DNA of 64,000 bases from Impatiens glandulifera. Its lineage: Eukaryota > Streptophyta > Magnoliopsida > Ericales > Balsaminaceae. Below are positions 33,047 through 45,714 of this stretch, in pieces (positions within the stretch are counted from its first letter, which is position 1; each line of letters starts with the position of its first letter). Location of the stretch: the NCBI RefSeq assembly GCF_907164915.1, contig NC_061869.1, forward strand, positions 43,459,771-43,523,770, in the 5' to 3' direction. The notes below the pieces were generated by a model, which was not told the origin of the DNA, did no database searches, and was given only the letters and a program-made list of their open reading frames with translations. Position numbers and translations under genes: made by a program.

Positions 33047-35530
33047 TTCGATAACCTGACCAAACTTAAGCTTAAAATGATGATGGCTATTGTCCGCGGT
33101 GACAAGATAGATTGGGGAGCCGTTATCTTCGAACAGTTCTGTGAGATGGTGATACAAAAGGATGGCCGGATTCAGACCTTCGCAATGCAAATCGTCAAAA
33201 TTCTTAAGTTCCTTAATGTGGAACTTGGTGAAGGTGAACCGCTCCCACCCAATAACATTCTTAACTCAGAGCCAATGAGTAAGAATACTGCCAAAGCGGC
33301 TAAACCGAAGTCATCCAGAACGAAGTCTTCAAAGGGAACCAGCTCTTCCGCTCCGGCTGAAGAAGGTTCGAAACAAGAAAAACCGAAGGGGAAGGCGGTT
33401 CAAGCCGAAGCCTCCCAGAAGAAAAAGGGAAGGAAGAAGTCTTCCGCAAAGAAGAGCTCCAACAAGCCGGCTGACTCCGAGAAAACTCTTTCCTCAGATC
33501 ATTCGCCGAAGAGAACCGGAGACGTCTTCCAGCCTATTCCCATCAACACCGTTCATCCCATCAATGTTGACTCTCAATCACCAAGGCAAACCGAACCCTC
33601 GGGGAGCCAAGAAACCGCGTCAGCATCAAAAGAGGAAGTAGAGGTTAGTATTCACTCTGAAAACTCCAAGTCCTCCAACAAGAACATCGACAAGATCATG
33701 GCCGACGTAGATTAAAATACCTCGGAAATCATTGTGGACGTAGTCTAAAACATTGTTAAGGAAACTGAAGACGATGTGTCAAGTCGTCTTAAGGCAGCTG
33801 ATCAGGTTGAGATACCCGGTCAGAGTGAAATTCATTCGGTCGAACAAACGGCCAAAACTGTGAACATCACCCCTCCGGCTCAGGAGGGAAATACTGAAGA
33901 AAAAGAACCATCCGGTTCAGCGGGGAACAAGTCTGTTCCAATCGATCCAATGCTCCAATCGGCCCAAGATGGGCCAGCTAATTCAACTTTAACACCTGAA
34001 GGTCCAGTTCAGGTTAACAAAGTTAAAGAGGTTTTACTCGAAGATTCCACGGTAAAGGGAAAAGGTGTTACGCAAACTGATTCCCAACCTGAGATCATAA
34101 CCGAGGCCGAAGTCGTCATGTCCGCAGAAAAAGAGGAGGAGATGTTTGAGCGGCTCATTAGGGATATGGACAAAGATGCTGGTGAGTTGATATCACCCTA
34201 CCACTTATGGGTCAAACTCCGTTGTGAGACAAAGTTGTCGGACATGATCTCGGCGATGAGCGGTAAAAAACATTGAGAGAAACTCTTGGAAATAGAAGAT
34301 GTGGCTCTCAAGGTGGCAAATACCAATGTTATCCAAGCCGCATTCAGCAAAACCGCGGTGATTCATGAATACGTCCGGTTACAAGCAGTAGAAGATGCTT
34401 TGGGGGAAGCAGAATGAGCAGCTTTAACTCCTATTGAATCGAGAATTTTTGAACGGTTTCACTTAGTGCGTGAAAAACTCATTCAAAATGTTGACCGGCT
34501 TGACGCAAAATGGAGAACCGATTGCAGACATCATTTAACCCATGCCGACTTATATCAAAGCAAACTTTTCTTTGCTGCCGAGGAGACCTCCATGACACCA
34601 GAAAACCGGGGAAGTGATCCTCCTCAAACTGATAAGGCTCCGGAACTTGAGCAGGTAAAGCAAGTGGTGATCGATACACTTAAGTCTTTCCTTGGGAACT
34701 ACAGCATCGCAACCGATGAGAAGATTGCAACAGTTGAAGCCAACCTGACGAACACTATCTAGGGATCAGTTCAAACCGAAATGGCCAACACCACTTAAAC
34801 ATCGATCAGGTCTATGATAGATGAAGTTGTGCAAACTTCTGTCAAATCATTGATCGCAGAGTCTGTCCAAATCGCAACCGCTCCTTTGGTAGATATGTTG
34901 CAGGCTATGGCTGCTCAAATTGGGGAGTTGTCTAAACTTCAAGTGAGTAAAACTCAATAGCAAATCAATTCTGACACCGAAACCGCAAAGAAACTGCAAG
35001 ACGAAGAAAGGGAGAGGGAACGGTTAAGGAATGAAACTGAAGAGAAAGATCATGAGTTGGCCAAGCAGTGCGAAGAGGAAGAACATGCAGGTCTCCAAGA
35101 ACCCCCACCGGCTCAACCCTCACACGCTATGAAGACAAGAAATAAGAACAAGCGAAAAGCGATTGCAGAGGTGATGAAGCGGGCAGAACGAAACAGTCAA
35201 AGAGTGATCGAACCGGTCGGTCTAAACGCCGAACCTCTTGACGAAGAGGAAGAAGAGGACCTCAAAGAACTCAACAGGCGTAAGAAGAAAGTAGTCGAAA
35301 TCTCAACTGCAACCCCAAGCTCCAGACCGATTATTGCTCAAACGTCTCGCCCACCAAAACCAGCCTATGCCGGTTTTGGATTCGGCAAACGAACTCCTGG
35401 CATCTCAAGTGTATGGGCCGGCTGGCAATTCGATGTTGAACGAAGAGACAGAGAATGGAGGGCAAGGGAAGAAGAGGAAAGAAGGCGGAAGGAAAAAGAA
35501 ATTGAAAAGGGGGGACCATCCAAACCTTAG
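33047..35530 (+). pseudogene. E2 accessory ORF C, second part-copy, with stops
   Basis: Starts in the middle of the shared domain at a position equal to 29352 and runs to the natural end KGGPSKP at 35530. It keeps the block absent from copy 1 (GAVIFEQFCEMV). The tail has lysine/serine-rich, acidic and R/E-rich coiled-coil-like segments (RAREEEERRRKEK). In-frame stops occur at about 33713, 34274, 34417, 34760, 34796 and 34958, mostly single-base changes relative to copy 1. Copies 1 and 2 therefore decayed independently after duplication. It has no promoter or start codon of its own. Confidence 0.8.
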
Positions 35531-35680
35531 TTTCTTTTCCTTTCCTTAAGAACAATTTATTTATGTTTGATTTGGTTTCAGAACTCAGTCGTTTTTATCA
35601 TATTTTGAAGTTATTAATTTCTACATATCCTTTGAAAAATCAATACATGTTTTGAAATTTTTCTTAAACAGAAAAACATC

Positions 35681-35694
35681 AAATAGGGAGAAAT
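35681..35694 (+). promoter_or_regulatory. E2 polypurine tract
   Basis: AAATAGGGAGAAAT immediately before LTR3. This is the plus-strand primer site; related copies are repeated inside the LTR. Confidence 0.8.
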
Positions 35695-36970
35695 TGTTAA
35701 ACAGATTTTTCAAACCGGCCATACATTACAAGTTTTGAATATTTATTCTAAATAATCAAAAAGGGAGAAACTGATAAGAAAAATTAAGTAAAGTTAATTT
35801 TTGGAATCGGCTAGAAAAATTAATCAACTGTTAACTTCTGTGTGTAGGAACATATCAAATTGTATAAACCGGCTGGAGCCTCATAAACCGGGTGTTGAAA
35901 ACTTCAAAGAAATCCAGTTCCAAGTGATGAAGTCAAGATAAGAGGAACCGGTTTTACTCTCTCAAGAGACCGGCTAGCAAAGACAAAGTTTACATTCCAG
36001 CCGGACTATACTGTGTAAGAAGCAACCGGAAACTACCAATTGCAGAGATGATGTAATATGACGAAATAGACGTGTCTCGAAGGGATAAAAGAAGATAAGA
36101 TCCGATCAGAAGCATGTGAGGAAAGCAATGATGATTTACTGATCCGACGTTGACAACCGGAAGGTGCATGCCTGACACGTGTCCGAATCTGCAAACCGGT
36201 TACGTCATCTTATACTCAGAGGTGTCTGCATGTTTGCCAAGTGTTGAGGAAGGTGAAACGTGCATGCAACCTCCCTACACCGACGTGATGCTGGATTAAC
36301 CAATCCCACGGTGAGAGAAGAATGTGACCGTGGGGATCGTCCTCACTATAAAAGGAAGACGAAGCGACCTCATTAATAGCGACACAAGTTACGAAAATCT
36401 TAGAGAGATAAAGAAATCTTACGCACGATCCAAAACCGTTGTGTCATTAACCGGAAGCTTTGTCTGTGTGTGTTTGTATTGTATTGTGTATTACATCAAG
36501 AGTGAGTTGGTGTAACCGACGAGTCTCGAGTTGGGCTCGACCGGCATTGTAATTGTTGTAACGTTGAAAGTTAGTAGAGATCCTTCTCATAACTTGATAA
36601 GAAGGGGTGACGTAGGAGAGTTTGCTCCGAACATCCATAAAAAACCTTGTCTCGTGTTATTTCCTTCATTTACTGCTTACTCACTTAATCTAACCAAAAC
36701 AATCTTACTCCGTATATCAAAAACCGGTCCACTCATATCTTTAAAACCGACTCCTTCTAAACATCATCTAAATCGCATACGTTGCTTCAGACTAAAACAG
36801 ACATTTCCGCCCTTGAACCCGGTTTAAGAGTCTGTGACAGTTTGCGAAGTGCTGAGAACGGTTATAGTCTCTAACCGGACTATCACCAAAGTGTTGTGTG
36901 TTGTGTAAGCGACCACCCTTCCTAAAACCGGAAACACCCCGGTCCCCCAAGGGCGTCCCCGATCCTAACA
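35695..36970 (+). repeat. E2 LTR3 (3' LTR)
   Basis: TGTTAAAC to GATCCTAACA, 1276 bp, followed by the AAAAC duplication. It is complete at both ends and is the reference for the truncation of LTR2. Confidence 0.92.
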
Positions 36971-36975
36971 AAAAC
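36971..36975. repeat. E2 target-site duplication, right copy
   Basis: AAAAC, matching 20059-20063; array sequence ATAAATCAAATAT follows directly. Confidence 0.92.
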
Positions 36976-37434
36976 ATAAATCAAATATATAATCGAAATT
37001 AACGTTTTTTATAATCATTCGTTTTTACAATTTTATTTTTTATTTTTTTCATTAAAACATTAAAAATCAATTATAATGTTCAAAATTAACGTGTTTTTAA
37101 AATTGTACATTTTCACTCATCAATTTTTTGATTTTTTATAAAAAATTAAAAATCAATTAAGATGTTCGAAATTAAGGAGTTTTTTTAAATCATACATTTT
37201 CTCGCATCTATTTTTTTTTTTTTTATAAAAACGTTTAAAATTCTGTAAATTGATCTGTTTTAAAGATATTTTGTACGTTGTTTTTATATAAAAACATAAA
37301 AATCAAATAAATAGTTCGAAATTAACGTCTTTTTAAAATCGTTTGTTATTTTTCATAAAAACATTAAAAATGAGTGTTACATTAACGTTTATTATATTTG
37401 GTTCCTTTTAATCGTTATTGAATAAAATATAAAA

Positions 37435-37552
37435 GGTGTGTGACACGAGAACTTGCCAGGGGTTACTATACCTAGTACTACTCTCGCCTATACACGCTTA
37501 ATTAGGAAGTTCTGATAGGATTCGATGCATGAGTTCTAGTATGATCGTACCG
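37435..37552 (-). pseudogene. 5S rRNA-like segment 14, class A
   Basis: First copy after E2; GTGTGACACGAG shows one extra change near the end that corresponds to the 5S 3' terminus. Confidence 0.85.
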
Positions 37553-38176
37553 TTATATGATAAACAATTTATTCTTTGATATTTCATAATTTCAAAAAAA
37601 GTTTTTTTATGAAATTCTAAATAGACGAGTTTTAAACGGACGAATGCAGTTTAAGATCGCAGTTTTTCAAATTGATCAGTTTTCACGCTATTTTTATATG
37701 CTTTTTCTTTAAAACATAAATCAAATATATAATCGACATTAACCTTTTTTTATAATCCTTCGTTTTTACACTTTTATTTTTTATTTTTTTCATTAAAACA
37801 TTAAAAATCAATTATAATGTTCGAAATTAACGTGTTTTTAAAATTGTACATTTTCACTCATCAATTTTTTGATTTTTTATAAAAAAATTAAAAATCAATT
37901 AATATGTTCGAAATTAAGGTATTTTTTTAAATCGTACATTTTCACGCATCTATTTTTTGTTTTTTTTATAAAAACGTTTAAAATTCTGTAAATTGATCTG
38001 TTTTAAAGATATTTTGTATGTTGTTTTTATATAAAAACATAAAAATCAAATAAAAAGTTCGAAATTAACGTCTTTTTAAAATCGTTTGTTTTTTTCATAG
38101 AAACATTAAAAATGAGTGTTACATTAACGTTTATTCTATTTGGTTCCTTTTAATCGTTATTTAAAAAAATAAAAAA

Positions 38177-38294
38177 GGTGTGCGACACGAGAACTTGCCA
38201 GGGGTCACTCAACCTAGTACTACTCTCGCCCAAGCACGCTTAATTAGGGAATTCTGATGGGATCCGATGCATTAGTACTAGTGTGATCGAACCG
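38177..38294 (-). pseudogene. 5S rRNA-like segment 15, class B
   Basis: Interval 742 bp. Retains GCCCAAGCACGCTTAA and GATGGGATCCGATGCATTAG. Confidence 0.86.
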
Positions 38295-38522
38295 TTATAC
38301 GATTAACAATTTATTCATTTGATACTTCATAATTTAAAATAATGGTTATTTATGAAATTCTAAATAGACGAGTTTTAAACGGACGAAGACAATTTACGAT
38401 CACAGTTTCTTCAAATTGACCCGTTTTCACGCTATTTTTGTATGCTTTTTCATTAAAAATGAAAGTTACATTAACATTTATTCGATTTGGTTCATTTTAA
38501 TCGTTATTTAAAAAATATAAAA

Positions 38523-38640
38523 GGAGTGCGACACAAGAACTTGCAAGGGGTTAGTCAACCAAGTACTACTCTCGGCCAAACACGCTTAATTAGGAAGTTC
38601 TGATAGGATTCAATGCATGAGTTCTAGTATGATCATACTG
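38523..38640 (-). pseudogene. 5S rRNA-like segment 16, class C
   Basis: Interval 346 bp; a short extra TACTGTTA duplication lies just beyond its 5' end. Confidence 0.84.
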
Positions 38641-39273
38641 TTATACTGTTATGTCATGAACAATTTATTCTTTGATATTTCATATTTTCAAAAAAAGTTT
38701 TTTTTATGAAATTCTAAATAGACGAGTTTTAAACGGACGAAGGTAGTTTAAGATCACAGTTTCTTCAAATTGATCAGTTTTCACGCAATTTTTGAATGCT
38801 TTTTCTTTAAAACATAAATCAAATATATAATCGAAATTAATGTTTTTTTTATAATCCTTCGTTTTTACACTTTTATTTTTTATTTTTTCATTAAAACATT
38901 AAAACTCAATTATAATGTTCAAAATTAACGTGTTTTTAAAATTGTACATTTTCACTCATCAATTTTTTGATTTTTTATAAAAAATTAAAAATCAATTAAG
39001 ATGTTCGAAATTAAGGTGTTTTTTTAAATCATACATTTTCACGCATCTATTTTTTGTTTTTTTTATAAAAACTTTTAAAATTCTATAAATTGATCTGTTT
39101 TAAAGATATTTTGTATGTTGTTTTATATAAAAACATAAAAATAAAATAAATAGTTCGAAATTAACGTATTTTTAAAATCGTTTGTTTTTTTCATAAAAAC
39201 ATTAAAAATGAGTGTTACATTAATGTTTATTCTATTTGGTTCCTTTTAATCGTTATTTAAAAAAAATATAAAA

Positions 39274-39391
39274 GGTGTGCGACACGAGAACTTGCCAGGG
39301 GTCACTCAACCTAGTACTACTCTCGCCCATGCACGATTAATTAGGGAGTTCTGATGGGATCCGATGCATTAGTACTAGTATGATTGAACCA
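39274..39391 (-). pseudogene. 5S rRNA-like segment 17, class B
   Basis: Interval 751 bp; CCCATGCACGATTAATTAGGG carries two changes relative to segment 15. Confidence 0.84.
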
Positions 39392-39620
39392 TTATACGAT
39401 TAACAATTTATTAATTTGATACTTCATAATTTAAAAAAAATGGTTTTTTATGAAATTCTAAATAGACGAGTTTTAAAAGAACGAAGGCAATTTACGATCA
39501 CAGTTTCTTCAAATTGACCCGTTTTCACGCTATTTTTGTATGCTTTTTCATTAAAAATGAATGTTACATTAGCAGTTATTCGATTTGGTTCGTTTTAATC
39601 GTTATTTAAAAAATATAAAA

Positions 39621-39738
39621 GTAGTGCGACACAAGAACTTGCAAGGGGTTAATCAACCAAGTACTACTCTCGGCTAAACACACTTAATTACGAAGTTCTG
39701 ATAGGATTCGATGCATGAGTTCTAGTATAATCGTACCG
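39621..39738 (-). pseudogene. 5S rRNA-like segment 18, class C
   Basis: Interval 347 bp; completes the second B-C pair. Confidence 0.84.
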
Positions 39739-40364
39739 TTATATGATGAACAATTTATTCTTTGATATTTCATAATTTCAAAAAAATTTTTTTATGAAAT
39801 TCTAAATAGACGAGTTTTAAACGAACGAAGGTAGTTTAAGATCACAGTTTCTTCAAATTGATCAGTTTTCACGCAATTTTTGTATGCTTTTTCTTTAAAA
39901 CATAAATCAAATATATAATCGAAATTAACGTTTTTTTTATAATCCTTCGTTTTTACACTTTTATTTTTTATTTTTTTCATTAAAACATTGAAAATCAATT
40001 ATAATGTTCAAAATTAAAGTGTTTTTAAAATGGTAAATTTTCACTCATCAATTTTTTGATTTTTTATAAAAAATTAAAAATCAATTAAGATGTTCAAAAT
40101 TAAGGTGTTTTTTTAAATCGTACATTTTCACGCATCTATTTTTTGTTTTTTTTTTTATAAAAACGTTTAAAATTCTGTAAATTGATCTGTTTTAAAGATA
40201 TTTTGTATTTTGTTTTTATATAAAAACATAAAAATCAAATAAATAGTTCAAAATTAACGTCTTTTTAAAATCGTTTGTTTTTTCATAAATACATTAAAAA
40301 TGAGTATTACATTAACGTTTATTCTATTTGGTTCATTTTAATCGTTATTTAAAAAAATATAAAA

Positions 40365-40481
40365 GGTGTGCGACACGAGAACTTGCAAGGGGTCACTCAA
40401 CCTGGTACTACTGTCGCCCAAGCATGCTTAATTAGGAGTTCTGATGGGATCTGATGCATTGGTACTAGTATGATCGAACCG
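40365..40481 (-). pseudogene. 5S rRNA-like segment 19, class B
   Basis: Interval 744 bp; one base shorter at TTAGGAGTTCTG. Confidence 0.83.
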
Positions 40482-41422
40482 TTATACGATGAACAATTTA
40501 TTCATTTGATACTTAATAATTTTACAAAAATGGTTTTTATGAAATTCTAAATAGACGAGTTTTAAACGGACGAAGCCAATTAACGATCACAGTTTCTTCA
40601 AATTGACCCGTTTTCACGCTATTTTTGTATGCTTTTTCATTAAAAAAATGATTGTTACATTAACATTTATTCGATTTGGTTCATTTTAATCGTTATTTAA
40701 AAACGAGTTTTAAACGGACGAATGTAGTTTAAGATCACAGTTTCTTCAAATTGATCAGTTTTCACGCAATTTTTGTATTCTTTTTCTTTAAAACATAAAA
40801 AATCAATTAGAAATTTTCAAATTAATGAGTTTTTTTAAAATCGTATATTTTTACGTTATCGTTTTTTGATTTGTTTTTCATAAAAACATTGAAAAAATCA
40901 TCAAATGGTTATTTTTCACGATATTTTGTGTTTTTCATATAGAACTTCAAAAATAAAATATATAATCGAAATTAACGTTTTTTTAAAATCGTTCGTTTTT
41001 ACGTTTTTATTTTTTATTTTTTTTTCATTAAAACATTAAAAAACAATTATAATGTTCGAAATTAACTTGTTTTTTAAATTATACATTTTCATGCATCAAT
41101 TTTTTGATTTTTTTCTAAAAACATTAAAAATCAATTAAGATGTTCAGAATTAACGTGTTTTTTAAATCGTACATTTACACGCATCTATTTTTTGTTTTTT
41201 TATTAAAACGTTTAAATTTCTGTAAATTGATCCGTTTTAAAGATATTTTATATGTTGTTTTTATATAAAAACATACAAAATTAAATAGATAGTTCGAAAT
41301 TAACGTCTTTTTAAAATCGTTTGTTTTAGTTTGTGATTTTTTATAAAAACATTAAAAATGAGTGTTACATTAAAATTTATTCGATTTGGTTCTTTTTAAT
41401 CGTTATTTAAAAAAATATAAAA

Positions 41423-41542
41423 GATGTACGACACGAGAACTTTCTAGGGGTCACTCACAACCTAGTACTACTCTCGCCCAAGCACGCTTAATTAGGAAGT
41501 TCTGATAGGATTCGATGCATGAGTTCTAGTATGATCATATTG
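41423..41542 (-). pseudogene. 5S rRNA-like segment 20
   Basis: Interval 1058 bp, because the short unit in between has lost its 5S segment. Mixed B/A character: CCCAAGCACGC with GATAGGATTCGATGC. Confidence 0.8.
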
Positions 41543-42235
41543 TTATATGATGAACAATTTATTCATTTGATATTTCATAATTCAAAAAAATGTTTATTTA
41601 TGAAATTCTAAATAGACGAGTTTTAAACGGAAGAAGGTAGTTTAAGATCACAGTTTCTTCAAATTGATCAGTTTACACCCAAATTTTGTATGCTTTTTAA
41701 TTAAAACATAAAAAATCAATTAAAATTTTCCAAATTAACGAGTTTTTTTATAATCGTATATTTTTACGGTTTCATTTTTTTATTTTTTTCATAAAAACAT
41801 TAAAAAAAAATCATCAAATGGTCATTTTTCACGATATTTTGTAATCAAATATATAATCGAAATTAATATTTTTTAAAAATCTTTTATTTTTACGCTTTTA
41901 TTTTGTATTTTTTCATTAAAACATTAAACATCAATAAAAATATTCGAAATTAACGAGTTTTTTTTAAATCGTACATTTTCACGCAACTATTTTTTTTTAT
42001 ATATAAATACGTTTAAAATTCTTGTATATTAATCCATTTTTTAAGATATTTTGTATGTTGTTTTATATACAAACATAAAAAAACAAATAAATAGTTCGAA
42101 ATTAACTTTTTTTTAAATCGTTTGTTTTTACGCTTTTATTTTATGCTTTTTTTCATAAAAATATTAAAAAATGAGTTTTACATTAATGTTTTTGGATTTG
42201 GTTCATTTTAATCATTATTTAAAAAAAATATAAAA

Positions 42236-42352
42236 GTAGTGCGACACGAGAACTTGGAAGGTGACACTCAACCTAGTACTACTCTCGCCCAAGCACACTT
42301 AATTAGGGAGTTCTAATAGGATCCGATGCATTAGTTCTAGTATGATCGTACT
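42236..42352 (-). pseudogene. 5S rRNA-like segment 21
   Basis: Interval 813 bp. Keeps CTAGTACTACTCTCGCCCAA and GGATCCGATGCATTAG. Confidence 0.8.
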
Positions 42353-43059
42353 CTATATGATGAACAATTTATTTATTTGATACCTCATAATTTAAAAAAA
42401 TGTTTTTTTATGAAATTCTCAATGGACGAGTTTTAAACGGACAATGGCAGTTTACAATCATAGTTTTTTAAAATTAATTCATTTTCACGCTATTTTTGTA
42501 TGTTTTTTTATTAAAACATCAAAAATAAATTATAGTGTGTTTTTTAAAATCGTGTGTTTTCACGCTATCGCTTTCTTGATCTTTATCATAAAAATATTTT
42601 TAAAATCTTCAAATTGATACTTTTAACGATATTTTGTATGTTTTTTATATAGAACATCAAAAATCAAATATATATAATCGAAATTAATGTATTTTTAAAA
42701 TCATTCGCTTTTACGCTTTTATTTTGTATTTTTTTTCATTAAAACATTAAAAATCAATTAAATTATTCGAAATTAACGTATTTTTTTTAAATAATACATT
42801 TTCACGCAATTATTTTTTGTTTTTTTATAAAAAGGTTTAAAATTCAATTAACCAATCCGTTTTTAAGATATTTTTTTATGTTGTTTTATATAAAAAACAT
42901 CAAAAATCAAATAAATAGTTCGAAATTAACTTTTTTTATAAATCATTTGTTTTTACGCATTTATTTTATATTTTTTTTCATAAAAAAATTAAAAATGAGT
43001 GTTGCATTAAAGTTAATTCGATTTGGTTCATTTTAATCGTTATTTAAAAAAATATAAAA

Positions 43060-43175
43060 GGAGTGCGACACAAACTTGTTAAGGGTTAGTCAACCAAGTA
43101 CTACTCTCTCCCAAGCACGCTTTATTAGGGAGTTCTGACGGGATCCGATGCATTAGTTCTAGTATGATCGTACTA
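43060..43175 (-). pseudogene. 5S rRNA-like segment 22
   Basis: Interval 824 bp; lost a few bases in GACACAAACTTG, where GAGAAC is expected. Confidence 0.78.
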
Positions 43176-43901
43176 TTATATTATATGATGGACAATTTAT
43201 TATTAATTTTATACTTCAGAATTATAAAAAAAAATGGTTTTTTAATGAAATTCTAAATAAACGAGAGTTTTAAACGGATGAAGGCAGTTTACGATCACAA
43301 TTTTTTCAAATGATTCGTTTCAAACTATTTTTGTATGTCTTTTCATGAAAACATCAAAAATCAATTAGAATGCTCGAAATTAGCGAGTTTTTTTTAAATA
43401 GTATGTTTTCACGTTATCACATTATTGATTTTTTCCATAAAAATATTAAAATATCTTCAAATTAATCCAGCTCACGATATTTTGTATGTTTTTATATAGA
43501 ACATCATAAATGAAATATATAATTGAAAATAATGGTTTTTTTTTAAATCTTTCATTTTTTCGTTTTTATTTTGTAGTTTTTTCATTAAAACATTAAACAT
43601 CATTTAAAATATTCGAAATTAACATGTTTTTTTTTAAATCGTAAATTTTCATGCACCTATTTTTTGTTTATTATAAAAACGTTTAAAATTCTTGTAATTA
43701 ATCTGTTTTTAAAATATTTTGTATATTGTTTTATATAAAAACATCAAAAATCAAATAAATAGTTCGAAATTAAAGTCTTATTAAAATCGTTTGTTTTTAC
43801 GCTTTTATTTTGTGTTTTTTCCATAAAAACATTATAAATGAGTGTTACATTAACATTTATTCGATTTGGTTCATTTTAATCGTTATTTAAAATATATAAA
43901 A

Positions 43902-44020
43902 GGAGTGCAACACGAGAAATTGTCCAGTGGTCACTCAACCTAGTACTACTCTTTCCCAAGCATGCTTAATTAGGGAGTTATGATGGGATCCGATGCATGA
44001 GTGCAAGTATGATCGTACTG
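43902..44020 (-). pseudogene. 5S rRNA-like segment 23
   Basis: Interval 842 bp; CTCTTTCCCAAGCATGC shows further decay of the internal promoter region. Confidence 0.78.
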
Positions 44021-44676
44021 TTATATGATGAACAATATATTAATTTGATACTTCATAATTTTAAAAAAATGATTTTTTTATGAAATTTTAAATAGACGAG
44101 TTTTAAATGGATGAAGGTAATTTACGATCATAGTTTCTTCAAATTAATCCATTTTCATGCTATTTTTGTATGATTTTTCATTAAAACATCAAAATCAATT
44201 AGAATGTTCAAAATTAACATGTTTTTTTAAATAGTACGTTCTCACGCTATCTCTTTATTAATTTTTTTCATAAAAATATTTTTAAAATCTTAAATTGATC
44301 ATTTTCACGATATTTTGTATGTTATTTTTATTGAACATCAAAAATCAAATTTATAATCGAAATTAATGTTTTTTTAAAATTGTTCATTTTTATGCTTTTA
44401 TTTTGTTTTTTTTAAATTAATACATTAAACATCAATGAAAATGTTCGAAATTAACATGTGTTTTTTAAATTGAACTATTTTTAAGATATTTTTTATGTGT
44501 TTTTATATAAAAATATATAAAATCAAATAAATAGTTCGAAATTAATGTATTTTTAAAATCGTTTGTTTTTACACTTTTATTTTGTGTTTTATTTTTCATA
44601 AAAACATTAAAAATAAGTGTTACGTTAACGTTTATTCGATTTGGTTCATTTTAATCGTTATTTAAAATATATTAAA

Positions 44677-44793
44677 GGAGTGAGGCACGAGAACATGGAC
44701 GGGGTCACTAAACCTAGTATACTCTCGCTCATGCACGCTTAATTAGGGAGTTTTGATAGGATCTGATGCATTGGTGTTCGTATGATCGTACCG
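44677..44793 (-). pseudogene. 5S rRNA-like segment 24
   Basis: Interval 775 bp; CTAGTATACTCTCGC has lost bases in the otherwise invariant block. Confidence 0.77.
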
Positions 44794-45600
44794 TTATATG
44801 ATGAACAATTTATTCATTTGATACTTTATTTTAAAAATAATAGTTTTTTTTATGAAATTCTAAATAGACGAGTTTTAAACGGATGAATATAGTTTACGAT
44901 CACAGTTTCTTCAAACTTATCCGTTTTTCAATCTATTTTTGTATGTTTTTCATTAAAATATAATAAATCAATTAGAATGTAAATTCACGTGTTTTTTTTT
45001 AAATTGTATGTTTTTCATGCTAGTGTTTTTTGATTTTTTCATAAAAATATTTAAAAAATTTCAAATTGATCCTTTTTCACGGTATTTTGTATTTTTTCAT
45101 ATAAAACATCAAAAATCAAATATATAATCGAAATTAACGTTTTATTAAAATCGTTCATTTTCACGCTTTTATTTTGTATTTATTTTACATTAAAATATTA
45201 AAAATTAATTGAAATGTTCAAAATTTATGTGTGTTTTTTTAAATCTTTCATTTTCATGCATCTATTTTTTATTTTATTTATAAAAACGTTTAAAATTCTA
45301 TAAATTAATCAGTTTTGAAGATATTTTGTATGTTATTTTATATAAAACATCAAAAATCAAATAAATAATTTGAAATTAACTTCTTTTTAAAATCGATTGT
45401 TTTAAGGCTTTGATTTTGTGTTTTTTTTTATAAAAACATCATAAATCAAATAAATAAATCGAAATTAACGTCTATTTAAAATCGTTTATTTTTACGTTTG
45501 TATTTTGTATTTTTTTTTCATAAAAACATTAAAAATGAGTTTTACATTTACGTTTAATCAATTTGGTACAATTTAATCATTATTTAAAAAATATAAACGC

Positions 45601-45714
45601 GGTGCCACAAGAGAATTTGTCAGGGGGTCACGCAACCTAGTACTACTCTCGTCCAAGCACGCTTATTTAGGGTGTGCTGATGGGATCTGATATATTAATG
45701 CTAATATGATCGTT
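45601..45714 (-). pseudogene. 5S rRNA-like segment 25 (array edge)
   Basis: Interval 924 bp; the most diverged copy (GGTGTGCTGATGGGATCTG, ATATTAATGCTAATATG), yet still has CTAGTACTACTCTCGTCCAA. Confidence 0.78.

Larger units (their letters stand above)
20064..36970 (+). mobile_element. E2: Ty1/copia element with three accessory ORFs and an internal tandem duplication
   Basis: Order: LTR1, primer-binding site, gag, pol (reverse-transcriptase deletion), ORF A, ORF B, ORF C, truncated LTR2, part-copy of ORF C, LTR3. The AAAAC duplication flanks the whole unit, so it entered the 5S-derived array as one element. The extra ORF C and LTR are best explained by later tandem duplication of about 3.7 kb (29352 to about 33046). 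Same gene order as E1 on the opposite strand. Confidence 0.93.
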
